NCBI GenBank assembly: GCA_910584975.1
Contig: CAJUEA010000017.1
Coordinates: forward strand, 1-30,252
Direction of reading: 5' to 3'
From: an uncultured Christensenella sp.
Lineage (GTDB): Bacteria > Bacillota > Clostridia > Christensenellales > UBA3700
DNA: 30,252 nt
In this document: positions 15,149-22,196 of the stretch, piece by piece
Numbering within the stretch: position 1 is the first letter of the stretch
Layout: each line of letters begins with the position of its first letter
The notes under the pieces: generated by a model
Databases searched by the model: none
Told to the model about the DNA's origin: nothing
What the model saw: the letters and a program-made list of their open reading frames with translations, nothing else
Position numbers and translations under genes: made by a program

Positions 15149-17479
15149 ATGATAGAACAACTTCCAGTTTTGCCTTTAAGGGCATTAACAATTTTTCCAA
15201 ACACTTCAATTTCCATTGATGTGTCAAGGGAAATGTGTGTGAATGCAATTAAATTTGCAGTGGATAATAAACTAAAAATTGTTGTTTGCCTTCAGATTGA
15301 CCCGGAATGTGACAGACCATTGCCGGAGGATTTGTTCAGCGTAGGAACATTGGTGGATATAAACAAAATTTTAAAAATTGACGAGTCAACTTATCGTGTT
15401 TTGGTTGATGGACTTTGTGCTGTTGATATGGTTGAATTTACTCCACACAATGACTTTTTGATTGCAAATGTTGAGGAGCGCAACAACACAGGCGAAATGT
15501 CTGAAATTGATTTTATTGCAAACAAAACATTCATTTTGCGCACCTTAGATACATTGATAAACAAGTTTGACAAGATGTACCCAAAACACATAAGAAACAC
15601 TTTGGAGAGATGTAATGATGCAAATATACTTGCAAATCTTTCTGCTGGACTTGTTACAAGTGGCAAACACAAGCAAAAATTGCTTTCTGAAAGAGATATC
15701 TATAAAAAATTTGAGCTTATTTGCGATATGCTTTCTGAAGAAGTTTCTTATGCAGAGGCAATGCACACAATCGAAAAAAAGGTGCAAGACAAAATCAGCA
15801 ATTCAAACAAAGAATTTGTTTTGCGTGAACAAATAAAAAGTATTCAAGAAGAGCTAGGCGAGGGCGAAGATGATGTTTATACTGAGTATATGAACAAAAT
15901 TGAAAGCCTTAACGCAGACGACAGTATAAAAACGAAGCTTAAAAAAGATTTGGACAGATACAACAGAATGAATGAGTCTGCTCCTGAGTCCAGCATAATT
16001 CGCAATTATCTTGATTGGGCGTTGGAACTGCCTTGGAATAATATGACAGCAGATAGTAGCGATATGGCAAATGTTATCGCTCAGCTTAATAAAGACCACT
16101 ATGGCATTGAAAAGGTTAAAAAGAGAATAGTGGAATATCTTGCCGTTAAGCTTATGACAAAAGGCGATAGCAAAGGCACTGTGCTTTGCCTTGTTGGACC
16201 TCCGGGTGTGGGCAAAACAAGCATATGTAAGTCTATTGCAACTGCTTTAAACAAAGAGTTTGTTCAATTGACATTGGGTGGTGTTCACGATGAGGCAGAG
16301 ATAAGGGGACATCGCAAAACTTATATTGGTGCAATGCCGGGAAGAATTTTGAGTAATCTTGCAAAATCAAAAAGCAACAATCCATTGTTTTTGCTTGATG
16401 AGGTTGACAAAATAACAAGAGATATGCGTGGCGACCCTTCTGCTGCTTTGCTTGAAGTGCTTGACCCAAATCAAAACAAAACATTCCGTGACAATTATTT
16501 GGAGTTGCCATATGATTTGTCAAATGTTATGTTTGTGCTAACTGCAAATGATTTGCAAGAAATGGATAAACCATTGCTTGACAGGCTTGAAGTTATTGAA
16601 ATGGAAGGCTATACCTTGCAAGAGAAAATCGCCATTGCAACACAATATCTTGTGCCAAAACAAGCAAAAGAGCACGGCTTGGATATTTCAAAATTGACAA
16701 TCACAAAAAATGCCATAATTGAAATTATTGAGGGGTACACTCGTGAGTCAGGTGTTAGAGAACTTGAAAGACAAATTGCAAATGTTTGCAGAAAAATTGC
16801 TTATGAAATTGTCATAAAGTCAAATGGCGACAGTAGCAAAATGGTGCACGATAAAAAAATCATAATCACTCCTAAGCGTGTTGGGGATATGCTTGGCGTA
16901 AGAATTTTTTCTGAAAAGGATGGCAGCACAGAAGGTGCAGTTGGCAAAGTTGTTGGACTTGCGTGGACAATTTTTGGTGGAGAAACTTTGAATATTGAAG
17001 TGTGCATTATGCAAGGGAAAGGCGAACTTAAACTTACAGGCAAACTTGGCGATGTTATGAAAGAATCTGCAATGATTGCTTTGTCTGTGGTAAGAGCAAG
17101 GGCAGAAAAACTTGGCATTGATGAAAAGTTTTTCTCTGAACACGATATTCATATCCATGTGCCAAAGGGTGCAACTCCAAAGGATGGACCAAGTGCAGGC
17201 ATAACAATTACAACAGCTGTTTTGTCAGCAATTTTGGGTAAAAAAGTTAGGGATAATCTTGCAATGACAGGTGAAATCAGCTTGAACGGAGATGCTTTGG
17301 CTATTGGTGGTGTGAAAGAAAAATCACTTGCTGCTCACAGAATTGGTATCAGAACAATCATTATTCCAAGACAAAACGAAAAGGATATCACAGAACTGCC
17401 AGAGAGCGTTAAAAAAGATATCAACTTTATTATGGTCGATAATATTGAACAAGTTTGGAATGAGGCAATTTTTTATTAA
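15149..17479 (+). CDS. lon: ATP-dependent protease La (Lon)
   Basis: 776 residues, the usual Lon length. An N-terminal substrate-binding domain (1-200) and a helical segment precede the AAA+ domain, which has Walker A GPPGVGKTS (350-358) and Walker B LFLLDEVDK (413-421). The C-terminal S16 peptidase has the Ser-Lys dyad S682 (PKDGPSAG) and K725 (GGVKEK), 43 residues apart as in E. coli Lon. It degrades misfolded and regulatory proteins in the cytoplasm. AAAGGAG lies upstream. I saw no CtsR- or HrcA-type operator before the operon. It is followed by the repeat-like hairpin at 17514 and then engB, an order also found in Bacillus. Confidence 0.97.
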   Translation: MIEQLPVLPLRALTIFPNTSISIDVSREMCVNAIKFAVDNKLKIVVCLQIDPECDRPLPEDLFSVGTLVDINKILKIDESTYRVLVDGLCAVDMVEFTPHNDFLIANVEERNNTGEMSEIDFIANKTFILRTLDTLINKFDKMYPKHIRNTLERCNDANILANLSAGLVTSGKHKQKLLSERDIYKKFELICDMLSEEVSYAEAMHTIEKKVQDKISNSNKEFVLREQIKSIQEELGEGEDDVYTEYMNKIESLNADDSIKTKLKKDLDRYNRMNESAPESSIIRNYLDWALELPWNNMTADSSDMANVIAQLNKDHYGIEKVKKRIVEYLAVKLMTKGDSKGTVLCLVGPPGVGKTSICKSIATALNKEFVQLTLGGVHDEAEIRGHRKTYIGAMPGRILSNLAKSKSNNPLFLLDEVDKITRDMRGDPSAALLEVLDPNQNKTFRDNYLELPYDLSNVMFVLTANDLQEMDKPLLDRLEVIEMEGYTLQEKIAIATQYLVPKQAKEHGLDISKLTITKNAIIEIIEGYTRESGVRELERQIANVCRKIAYEIVIKSNGDSSKMVHDKKIIITPKRVGDMLGVRIFSEKDGSTEGAVGKVVGLAWTIFGGETLNIEVCIMQGKGELKLTGKLGDVMKESAMIALSVVRARAEKLGIDEKFFSEHDIHIHVPKGATPKDGPSAGITITTAVLSAILGKKVRDNLAMTGEISLNGDALAIGGVKEKSLAAHRIGIRTIIIPRQNEKDITELPESVKKDINFIMVDNIEQVWNEAIFY

Positions 17480-17513
17480 AATTAAGTAAATTGAATCATA
17501 AAAATATAGCTTT

Positions 17514-17578
17514 GTCATCCCAAGCGTAATGGGGTCCCCACAAAATAACTTTTTTGTGGGGTAAAGGGAGAGCTCTCT
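17514..17578 (+). repeat. Repeat-like hairpin unit after lon, possibly acting as terminator
   Basis: CCCCACAAAA (17536-17545) pairs perfectly with TTTTGTGGGG (17552-17561) over a six-base loop. It is preceded by GTCATCCCAAGCG and followed by the palindrome GAGAGCTCTC (17568-17577). The block is richer in G+C than its surroundings and codes for nothing. The GTCATCC(C/T)nAGCG opening resembles dispersed hairpin repeats known from many bacteria, so I suspect one copy of a genome-wide family; no second copy lies in this window. Confidence 0.5.
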
Positions 17579-17722
17579 GACTTAGTTTACTATTATTAAA
17601 ATTAGATTATTAGTATAATGATAAAAGAAAAAATTTTGCTTTAATTGTAAAGATTTTATTTATGAAAAATGTATAAAATTGTGAAAAAACTATAAAACAG
17701 GGGTACAAAGGAGGAATTTTAA

Positions 17723-18331
17723 ATGAAAATAAAAAGTGCAAAGTTTATAACATCAGTTGCAGATTATGAAAAATTGCCTGCACTTATTGCTCCTGAAATT
17801 GCCGTTGCAGGTAAGTCAAATGTAGGAAAATCTTCATTTATCAATATGCTTGCAAACATAAACAGACTTGCAAAAACCAGTTCAACCCCGGGGCGTACAA
17901 GGTTGCTTAATTATTTTGATATAAATAATGGAGAGTTGACATTGGTTGATTTGCCGGGGTATGGATATGCAAAAGTGAATGATGCAGAAAAAGAGAAGTG
18001 GAGTGAACTGATAGAAGGATATTTTGCAAAATCACAAAATATTGTAAATGTTTTTGTACTTGTGGATGTAAGACACGAGCCAACAGCCTTGGATAGGCAA
18101 ATGGTGGCATATTTGCATCATTACAACATTCCATTCACTTTGATTGCTACAAAAGGCGACAAATTGAGCAAAGCACAAATTCAAAAACAAAAAAGTGTGA
18201 TTGCAAAAACTTTTGCTGTAACTCCTGCAAATATTTATGTTACATCTGCACTAAACAAAAGTGGAATTAATGAAGTTTTGGAAAGAATAGAAAATATTTT
18301 GAGTGCAAACAAAGAAGAAGTTGTATTTTAA
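17723..18331 (+). CDS. engB: Ribosome biogenesis GTPase EngB/YsxC
   Basis: 202-residue TRAFAC GTPase involved in 50S subunit assembly. G1 is GKSNVGKSS (30-38), followed by the TSSTPGRTRLLNYF region (G2), VDLPGYGYAKV (G3), ATKGDK (G4, TKxD) and TSAL (G5). The short N-terminus with AKFITSVA is typical of the family. AAAGGAGG lies eight bases before the ATG. It sits after lon as in B. subtilis, but the hairpin at 17536-17561 and a 240-base spacer suggest separate transcription. Confidence 0.97.
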   Translation: MKIKSAKFITSVADYEKLPALIAPEIAVAGKSNVGKSSFINMLANINRLAKTSSTPGRTRLLNYFDINNGELTLVDLPGYGYAKVNDAEKEKWSELIEGYFAKSQNIVNVFVLVDVRHEPTALDRQMVAYLHHYNIPFTLIATKGDKLSKAQIQKQKSVIAKTFAVTPANIYVTSALNKSGINEVLERIENILSANKEEVVF

Positions 18332-18462
18332 ATGATAATTTTTACTTTAACACACAAAAATATAATTATTTGTGATTTTGAGTATAAAAAATAATCTTTT
18401 ATTTTACAGGAAATTTAAGACAAATTATCTCTATAATTTTTTTAATAGAAAAACAATAAATT

Positions 18463-18499
18463 ACCCCTTGAAAAGTGATTTTCAAAGGGGTGTTTTTTT
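18463..18499 (+). terminator. Intrinsic terminator, probably of engB
   Basis: ACCCCTTGAAAA (18463-18474) pairs with TTTTCAAAGGGGT (18479-18491) with one bulged A and a four-base loop, then a T run. It lies 130 bases after engB. Confidence 0.85.
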
Positions 18500-18525
18500 G
18501 TGTAAAGTGCAAAAATTTCAAAAAG

Positions 18526-18564
18526 TCGATTTTTTGAAAAAGTCCCTCAAAAATCGATGGTAAA
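18526..18564 (+). repeat. Hairpin containing the dispersed intergenic motif
   Basis: TCGATTTTTTGA (18526-18537) pairs with TCAAAAATCGA (18547-18557) with one bulge. The right arm is the dispersed motif CTCAAAAATCGATGGTAAA (18546-18564). The same GTCGATTT-to-TCAAAAATCG arrangement recurs at 20087-20125, which suggests that the repeat unit is longer than the core. Confidence 0.5.
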
Positions 18565-18598
18565 ATTTGCCAATCACTTCTTTTTTTGTAAAGTCTAG

Positions 18599-18625
18599 GT
18601 ACATAGATTAAATATATCTATGTAC
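18599..18625. repeat. 27-bp inverted repeat, left copy, itself a hairpin
   Basis: GTACATAGAT (10 bp) and its complement ATCTATGTAC flank TAAATAT. The whole 27 bases recur as an exact reverse complement at 18750-18776. Between the copies lie a further dyad, TAGATTG (18648-18654) with CAATCTA (18672-18678), and a strong promoter. Confidence 0.9.
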
Positions 18626-18706
18626 AATTTCGGGCATATTGGACTACTAGATTGCAAACTTTATGTATGCTCAATCTAAAGATATTACAAAATGTTTAGC
18701 TTATCA

Positions 18707-18736
18707 TTGACAAAAGCTTACATTTACATATATAAT
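18707..18736 (+). promoter_or_regulatory. Consensus sigma-A promoter inside the inverted repeat pair
   Basis: Perfect TTGACA (18707-18712) and perfect TATAAT (18731-18736), 18 bases apart. Transcription would start near 18743, so the right-hand 27-bp hairpin would fold at the 5' end of the RNA or serve as a downstream operator. Confidence 0.65.
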
Positions 18737-18749
18737 ATTATTGTAAAAA

Positions 18750-18776
18750 GTACATAGATATATTTAATCTATGTAC
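18750..18776. repeat. 27-bp inverted repeat, right copy
   Basis: Exact reverse complement of 18599-18625, with 10-bp arms and an ATATTTA loop. It lies 14-40 bases after the -10 of the promoter at 18707. Identity stops at both edges, so the unit is exactly 27 bases. Confidence 0.9.
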
Positions 18777-19027
18777 ATAAAAAATAGAAACTTTTGCAAT
18801 GCAATTGCATAAAAATAGTCTAAACATAGAATTTGTTGTTGGAAAAATTTTGTCTGATTTTATGTTGTTTGTAGAGTTAATTTTATATCTCATCAAAAAT
18901 TTCTGTTCTAAAGAAGTTTAGCAGTTAATTTTAACATTTAAAAATAAAGTAAATAATTAATTGCAATAAAAAGGCTATAATTTATAGATTATGACCCTAT
19001 AATTTGTAAATTTATAAAATCTCCTTT

Positions 19028-19060
19028 AAAAAGCGAACTGGTTCATTCGGTTCGCTTTTT
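19028..19060 (+). terminator. Intrinsic terminator in the long spacer
   Basis: AAAAAGCGAAC (19028-19038) pairs with GTTCGCTTTTT (19050-19060), with further pairing into the loop, and ends in a T run. No gene lies directly upstream, which implies a non-coding transcript from 18743. Confidence 0.9.
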
Positions 19061-19224
19061 ATCATATAATGAATAGATAAATATTTTTTTGAATAAAAAT
19101 AGCATAATACAAAGCGTAAACAACTTTTTTAAGATAAATTTCATTTTGCGATAAGTTAGTTTAATATGTTTTTTGGTGAATAAAACCTTCAAAATGTAAA
19201 ATTTTAAGTTTAATTGTTGCTATT

Positions 19225-19253
19225 CACATAAATAGAATATTTATCATAATATA
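19225..19253 (+). promoter_or_regulatory. Possible sigma-K-like sporulation promoter
   Basis: CACA (19225-19228), 16 bases, then CATAATATA (19245-19253) fits the B. subtilis sigma-K pattern mACm-16-CATAnnnTA. It stands 27 bases before the ATG of the coat-like gene. A+T-rich DNA makes chance matches likely. Confidence 0.35.
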
Positions 19254-19280
19254 TTATGACTATATAGGGAGGTGAAAATA

Positions 19281-19952
19281 ATGTCTTTTTCAAATAATTG
19301 TAAACCAGAGAGAATGCCAGGACCTATCATTGGCAATCCTTTAAACGGACTTACTGACAGGGCTTCAATTCAAGTGCAAAAAATCTTTGATGCTTGTATG
19401 AAACAGGAGACTTTGACTGACGAACAAATTGTTGTTTCAAATTTAACACCATCAACTTTTGTGCGTCCATTGACTTTTGTAAGTGCAAAAAGCACAACAG
19501 ATATTTCTGTTAATAATTTGAATATCATTGATGTGCCAGACAGCAAATGCTGTTCTCGTGTTACAGCAAATGTTGTAATACCTTTGACAGTTGTTATGTT
19601 GGATGCAAATGGCACTCAAGTGGTTGGAACATCAGAGATAACTATCGCAAAGGATATTTTGATGTGCTTGACTCAGGGTTCTGTAACACCAAGCAGAATA
19701 GTTGCTGAGGCATATGTAATTTCTCCAAATGGCAGATATGTGCCAGGAGAGGGCGACACTGCAACATTCAGCATTACAGCTTGCGTAACAACTATTATGA
19801 AAGTTATAATGGATGTGCAACTTTTAGTGCCTACATATGGATATACTTATATCCCACCATGTCAAGAGTACAGTCAAGATGTTTGCGACGGAATGTTTGA
19901 TTTGCCATTGTATCCAAAAGAATGTGGCAAAGATAACTGCAACATAAATTGA
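19281..19952 (+). CDS. Cysteine-containing beta-rich protein, possible spore coat component
   Basis: 223 residues, without signal peptide or membrane helix. After a short N-terminus and a helix with IQVQKIFDACMKQETL, the body alternates beta-strand-like stretches (CCSRVTANVVIPLTVVML, then FSITACVTTIMKVIMDVQLL), somewhat like SPOCS/DUF3794 domains of clostridial spore coat morphogenesis proteins. It ends in a cysteine-rich tail (PPCQEYSQDVC, ECGKDNC). I chose the ATG at 19281, six bases after GGGAGGTG; the GTG at 19272 lies inside that site. A sigma-K-like promoter stands upstream. I do not recognise the exact family; a role in the spore coat is inferred from composition, the SPOCS-like pattern and the promoter. 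Confidence 0.8.
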   Translation: MSFSNNCKPERMPGPIIGNPLNGLTDRASIQVQKIFDACMKQETLTDEQIVVSNLTPSTFVRPLTFVSAKSTTDISVNNLNIIDVPDSKCCSRVTANVVIPLTVVMLDANGTQVVGTSEITIAKDILMCLTQGSVTPSRIVAEAYVISPNGRYVPGEGDTATFSITACVTTIMKVIMDVQLLVPTYGYTYIPPCQEYSQDVCDGMFDLPLYPKECGKDNCNIN

Positions 19953-20019
19953 TTGTAATTTGATTGAAAAAATTTTTTTGAGTGATTAAAATTCACCCAA
20001 AAAAGCAAAGAAAAAATAA

Positions 20020-20125
20020 AGGCTAAAAGCCTGAATGGTGCAGCCGAAGTTGATTTGCAAAATGCAAGACAAAAATTGCACACGCAGTCGATTTCGGCTA
20101 AAACCTGTCAAAAATCGCTATTAAA
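20020..20125 (+). ncRNA. Structured spacer: candidate RNA element ending in the dispersed motif
   Basis: A hairpin AGGCT-AAA-AGCCT (20020-20032) is followed by a 14-bp stem: 20042-20055 (AGCCGAAGTTGATT) with 20086-20099 (AGTCGATTTCGGCT), unbroken if three G-U pairs are allowed. Inside is TTGCA-AAA-TGCAA. G-U pairs indicate folding as RNA on the + strand. The dispersed motif (20107-20125) follows directly. It lies in the 3' region of the coat-like gene, before the terminator at 20195. I do not recognise it as a known riboswitch. Confidence 0.35.
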
Positions 20126-20194
20126 TTTAAAATTTTAACAAAACAAAGGATAAATACTTGAAAATATTATGATAAGTTGATTCGGATAAATGTG

Positions 20195-20225
20195 TCCCTC
20201 CATACAAAAGTAAGGAGGGATTTTT
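20195..20225 (+). terminator. Intrinsic terminator after the coat-like gene
   Basis: TCCCTCC (20195-20201) pairs with GGAGGGA (20214-20220), then TTTTT. The orientation fits + strand transcripts, either from 19281 or from the structured spacer. Confidence 0.85.
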
Positions 20226-20236
20226 GGATTGATTTT

Positions 20237-21007
20237 TTATTTAGTTTGAATGATTTTGTTTGCGTTATCAAAAAATTTATATTCATAAAAATTGTCATTC
20301 GCGTGTACATAAATATCATTTCTGTCATTGGCGTACCATACTGAATAATCAAATTTATCATATATGCTAGATAGGTAATTTTCAATTTTTACAATCAGTG
20401 GATCAAAAATTTCATCTTCAGAAATAGCTGGAAAATTGTTGAGCTTTGGATGATTGGTTATTGTTTTCAAAATATTCCAACCTTCTTTTTGCAAAATGTT
20501 TTTTGGCTCAAATCCAAAGTCCAAATATATTTTTGCTGCAAGCCATGAATTTGTTTGAGTGTGCAAAAGAATTTTGTCATATCCAAGCTTTTTTGCAATT
20601 TCAATAATTTTGCTGAGTAGTGGCTTTGCCAATTTTTTTCCTTGACAATCTTTTGAAACGGCAAACCAGTCTATTACGCAAGGATAGCTTTTGTCATCAC
20701 TTGGGGAGAGTGTTGCTGTTGCAATCTTTTTTCCTTTCTCGTCCTCAATAAAAATCATTCGCTTGCAAAGCTCTTGCAAAAAGTCATTGTAAAAACTTTT
20801 GAAAGTTTTTGTTGCATCAATGTATGAGGCAAATTCGCCTGTAGAAAGATGTATGTCAATCCAACTTTGTGTGTCTTTGTCATTTTGCCAAAATGCAAAT
20901 TTAAAATTTTGTGGCAAAGGATAAGTTTGTGTGCTTTCTAAGTCATCCAGTGTCATAGTCAATTCGTAGTATTTTATTGTGTTTTCAAAAGTTTTAAGTT
21001 GTTTCAT
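20237..21007 (-). CDS. GNAT-family N-acetyltransferase
   Basis: 256 residues with a C-terminal-half GNAT domain. The core strand IDWFAVSKDCQGKKLAKPLL (112-131) carries the acetyl-CoA pyrophosphate-binding loop (QGKKLA, a variant of the Q/RxxGxG/A motif), and AAKIYLDFGFEP (157-168) is the usual C-terminal signature. The substrate is not predictable; GNATs acetylate small amines, antibiotics or protein N-termini. The first 80 residues and the last 70 are not typical of a minimal GNAT. It has its own promoter on the - strand. The AAAGGA at 21022-21027 is 14 bases from the ATG, longer than usual, so the start is less certain. Confidence 0.88.
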   Translation of the reverse strand: MKQLKTFENTIKYYELTMTLDDLESTQTYPLPQNFKFAFWQNDKDTQSWIDIHLSTGEFASYIDATKTFKSFYNDFLQELCKRMIFIEDEKGKKIATATLSPSDDKSYPCVIDWFAVSKDCQGKKLAKPLLSKIIEIAKKLGYDKILLHTQTNSWLAAKIYLDFGFEPKNILQKEGWNILKTITNHPKLNNFPAISEDEIFDPLIVKIENYLSSIYDKFDYSVWYANDRNDIYVHANDNFYEYKFFDNANKIIQTK

Positions 21008-21040
21008 TTTACTTGCAAAAATCCTTTAAGATTATAATTT

Positions 21041-21069
21041 ATTATAACATCAAAAGCATTAAATTTCAA
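21041..21069 (-). promoter_or_regulatory. Sigma-A-type promoter for the acetyltransferase gene
   Basis: On the - strand, TTGAAA (21069-21064) and TATAAT (21046-21041) are separated by 17 bases, with a leader of about 30 bases. Confidence 0.6.
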
Positions 21070-21142
21070 TGTTTCTCAAAAATTTTATGTGGAAAATGTT
21101 GTGATTTATTGATTTTTTGATAGTAAATGTTATATATTATTG

Positions 21143-21201
21143 TGCGTATATGCGTATATTTAAAAAAAGGACTTGCAAAGCAAAAGATTTTTTGATATAA
21201 T
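21143..21201 (+). promoter_or_regulatory. Promoter of the ESCRT-like operon with a tandem octamer
   Basis: TTGCAA (21173-21178), a 17-base spacer and TATAAT (21196-21201) make a near-consensus promoter; the leader is about 55 bases. TGCGTATA occurs twice in direct tandem at 21143-21150 and 21151-21158, ending 14 bases before the -35, where an activator could bind. Confidence 0.6.
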
Positions 21202-21263
21202 AAAATCAATTATATTAATCAATCAAAATAAAACATTATTTATTTTGAATAAGGAGATTAAAA

Positions 21264-21587
21264 ATGTGTTTTTTTAGAAGAAAAAAAGTAGCAGAAAAAA
21301 CAAAAGAAAATCAAGAAGCTATTGAGCTTAACAGCAAATCTATCGATGTTTTGGTTGTGCTTGCAGAAGGTAAAGAAGATGTTGTTGCAGAACTAAATGA
21401 CATTAAAGAAAAATTGACTTTTTTATTGCCATCAGACAAGGCTGTTAATGTTGACAAGAAAATTAAAAATCTTATTGGCGATTTGAAAATTGCACTTACA
21501 AAATCAGAGGGTGAAATGAGTGGGAAAGTCTCTGAAATAATCAAGGAAATCGAACTTGCAATTGCAGAAAGAGCTGCTTTGATTTGA
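21264..21587 (+). CDS. Small helical protein, first gene of the ESCRT-like operon
   Basis: 107 residues, predicted almost wholly helical. It starts MCFFRRKK, a short hydrophobic-plus-basic patch that could touch membrane, continues with a charged helix (9-55), a break at LLPSDKAVN (54-62) and a second helical half rich in Lys, Glu and Ile (63-103). No known domain is recognised. AAGGAG precedes the ATG. The next gene starts 11 bases after its stop, and the two following genes are spaced by one base each, so all four are one operon. By analogy with the neighbours it may be an adaptor, nucleator or regulator of the helical polymer proteins, but this is a guess from context. Confidence 0.8.
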   Translation: MCFFRRKKVAEKTKENQEAIELNSKSIDVLVVLAEGKEDVVAELNDIKEKLTFLLPSDKAVNVDKKIKNLIGDLKIALTKSEGEMSGKVSEIIKEIELAIAERAALI

Positions 21588-21598
21588 TTGGAGGAATT

Positions 21599-22195
21599 AT
21601 GTGGCCATTTAAAAGTAAATATGAAAAATTGACTCGTGAGGAAGTAGTTGACAGCATTTGCAAGCTTGAAAAAGAGTTGCAGACTATTGAAGACGGGCTT
21701 GTGGAAAAACAAAATAAAATTAATGATCTGATGGAAAAAGGCAAAAAAGAAACCAACAGAGAGATGAAATTGTTTTATGCAAAAAAAATTAATGCATTAA
21801 AGGCAGAGCGTGAGCAAAATGTTCAACGCTCAATGTATATTTTGTATAATACTCAGTTGCTTAACAAACTGAAAATGTCCATTGACGATAATCAGTTTTT
21901 CAAAAATACTTCAAAAGTGTCTTTAAACAGCTTGCTTGCAGACCAAAAGGGATTGGCAAAATTTTTAAATCAAGCTTTGGATACTCGTGTGAAGGCAGAG
22001 GATGTTTTAACATCTGCTGACGAAGTGTTTAAAAATGTGGAAGATGTTTATGAACAAAATGAAACAATTTACGGAATCAACAACAATGACGATTCTCTTC
22101 TTGCAATGTTTGAAACAGAGGAAATGCTTGAGAGTGAAAGAGAAATGTATGTTGACAGCAGTGCACAATCTGAAATTGTAAATAAGGAGAACTGA
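21599..22195 (+). CDS. ESCRT-III/Snf7- or PspA-like helical protein (first)
   Basis: 198 residues. After MWPFKSKYEKL, an aromatic and basic start like that of Snf7/CHMP4 or of PspA amphipathic helices, comes a long helical hairpin: helix 1 about 12-50, helix 2 about 53-98 (REMKLFYAKKINALKAEREQ). Shorter helices and an acidic tail (LLAMFETEEMLESEREM, 167-183) follow. This basic hairpin with an acidic C-terminus is the layout of ESCRT-III subunits. I chose the ATG at 21599 after GGAGG (21590-21594). No enzymatic motif is visible. It lies between the 107-residue gene and a second helical protein. A generic coiled-coil protein is the main alternative. Confidence 0.85.
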   Translation: MWPFKSKYEKLTREEVVDSICKLEKELQTIEDGLVEKQNKINDLMEKGKKETNREMKLFYAKKINALKAEREQNVQRSMYILYNTQLLNKLKMSIDDNQFFKNTSKVSLNSLLADQKGLAKFLNQALDTRVKAEDVLTSADEVFKNVEDVYEQNETIYGINNNDDSLLAMFETEEMLESEREMYVDSSAQSEIVNKEN

Positions 22196-22196
22196 A

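Larger units (their letters stand above)
18743..19060 (+). ncRNA. Candidate non-coding transcript, about 320 bases
   Basis: This is the stretch from the predicted start of the consensus promoter to the intrinsic terminator at 19028-19060. It would carry a 10-bp hairpin at its 5' end. No convincing gene lies inside; a 40-codon frame at 18799-18921 has no ribosome binding site. I do not recognise 6S RNA, tmRNA, RNase P or SRP RNA features. The call is inference from promoter plus terminator only. The whole spacer 18332-19280 otherwise holds the repeats and signals listed separately. Confidence 0.25.

Noticed and set aside
18372..18563. 63-codon open frame on + strand after engB
   Set aside because: It runs across a clear terminator hairpin and the dispersed motif, has no ribosome binding site, and its composition is that of A+T-rich spacer.
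18799..18921. 40-codon frame with a hydrophobic middle downstream of the consensus promoter
   Set aside because: No ribosome binding site before the ATG, and nothing recognisable in the product. Mentioned only as an alternative to a non-coding RNA.
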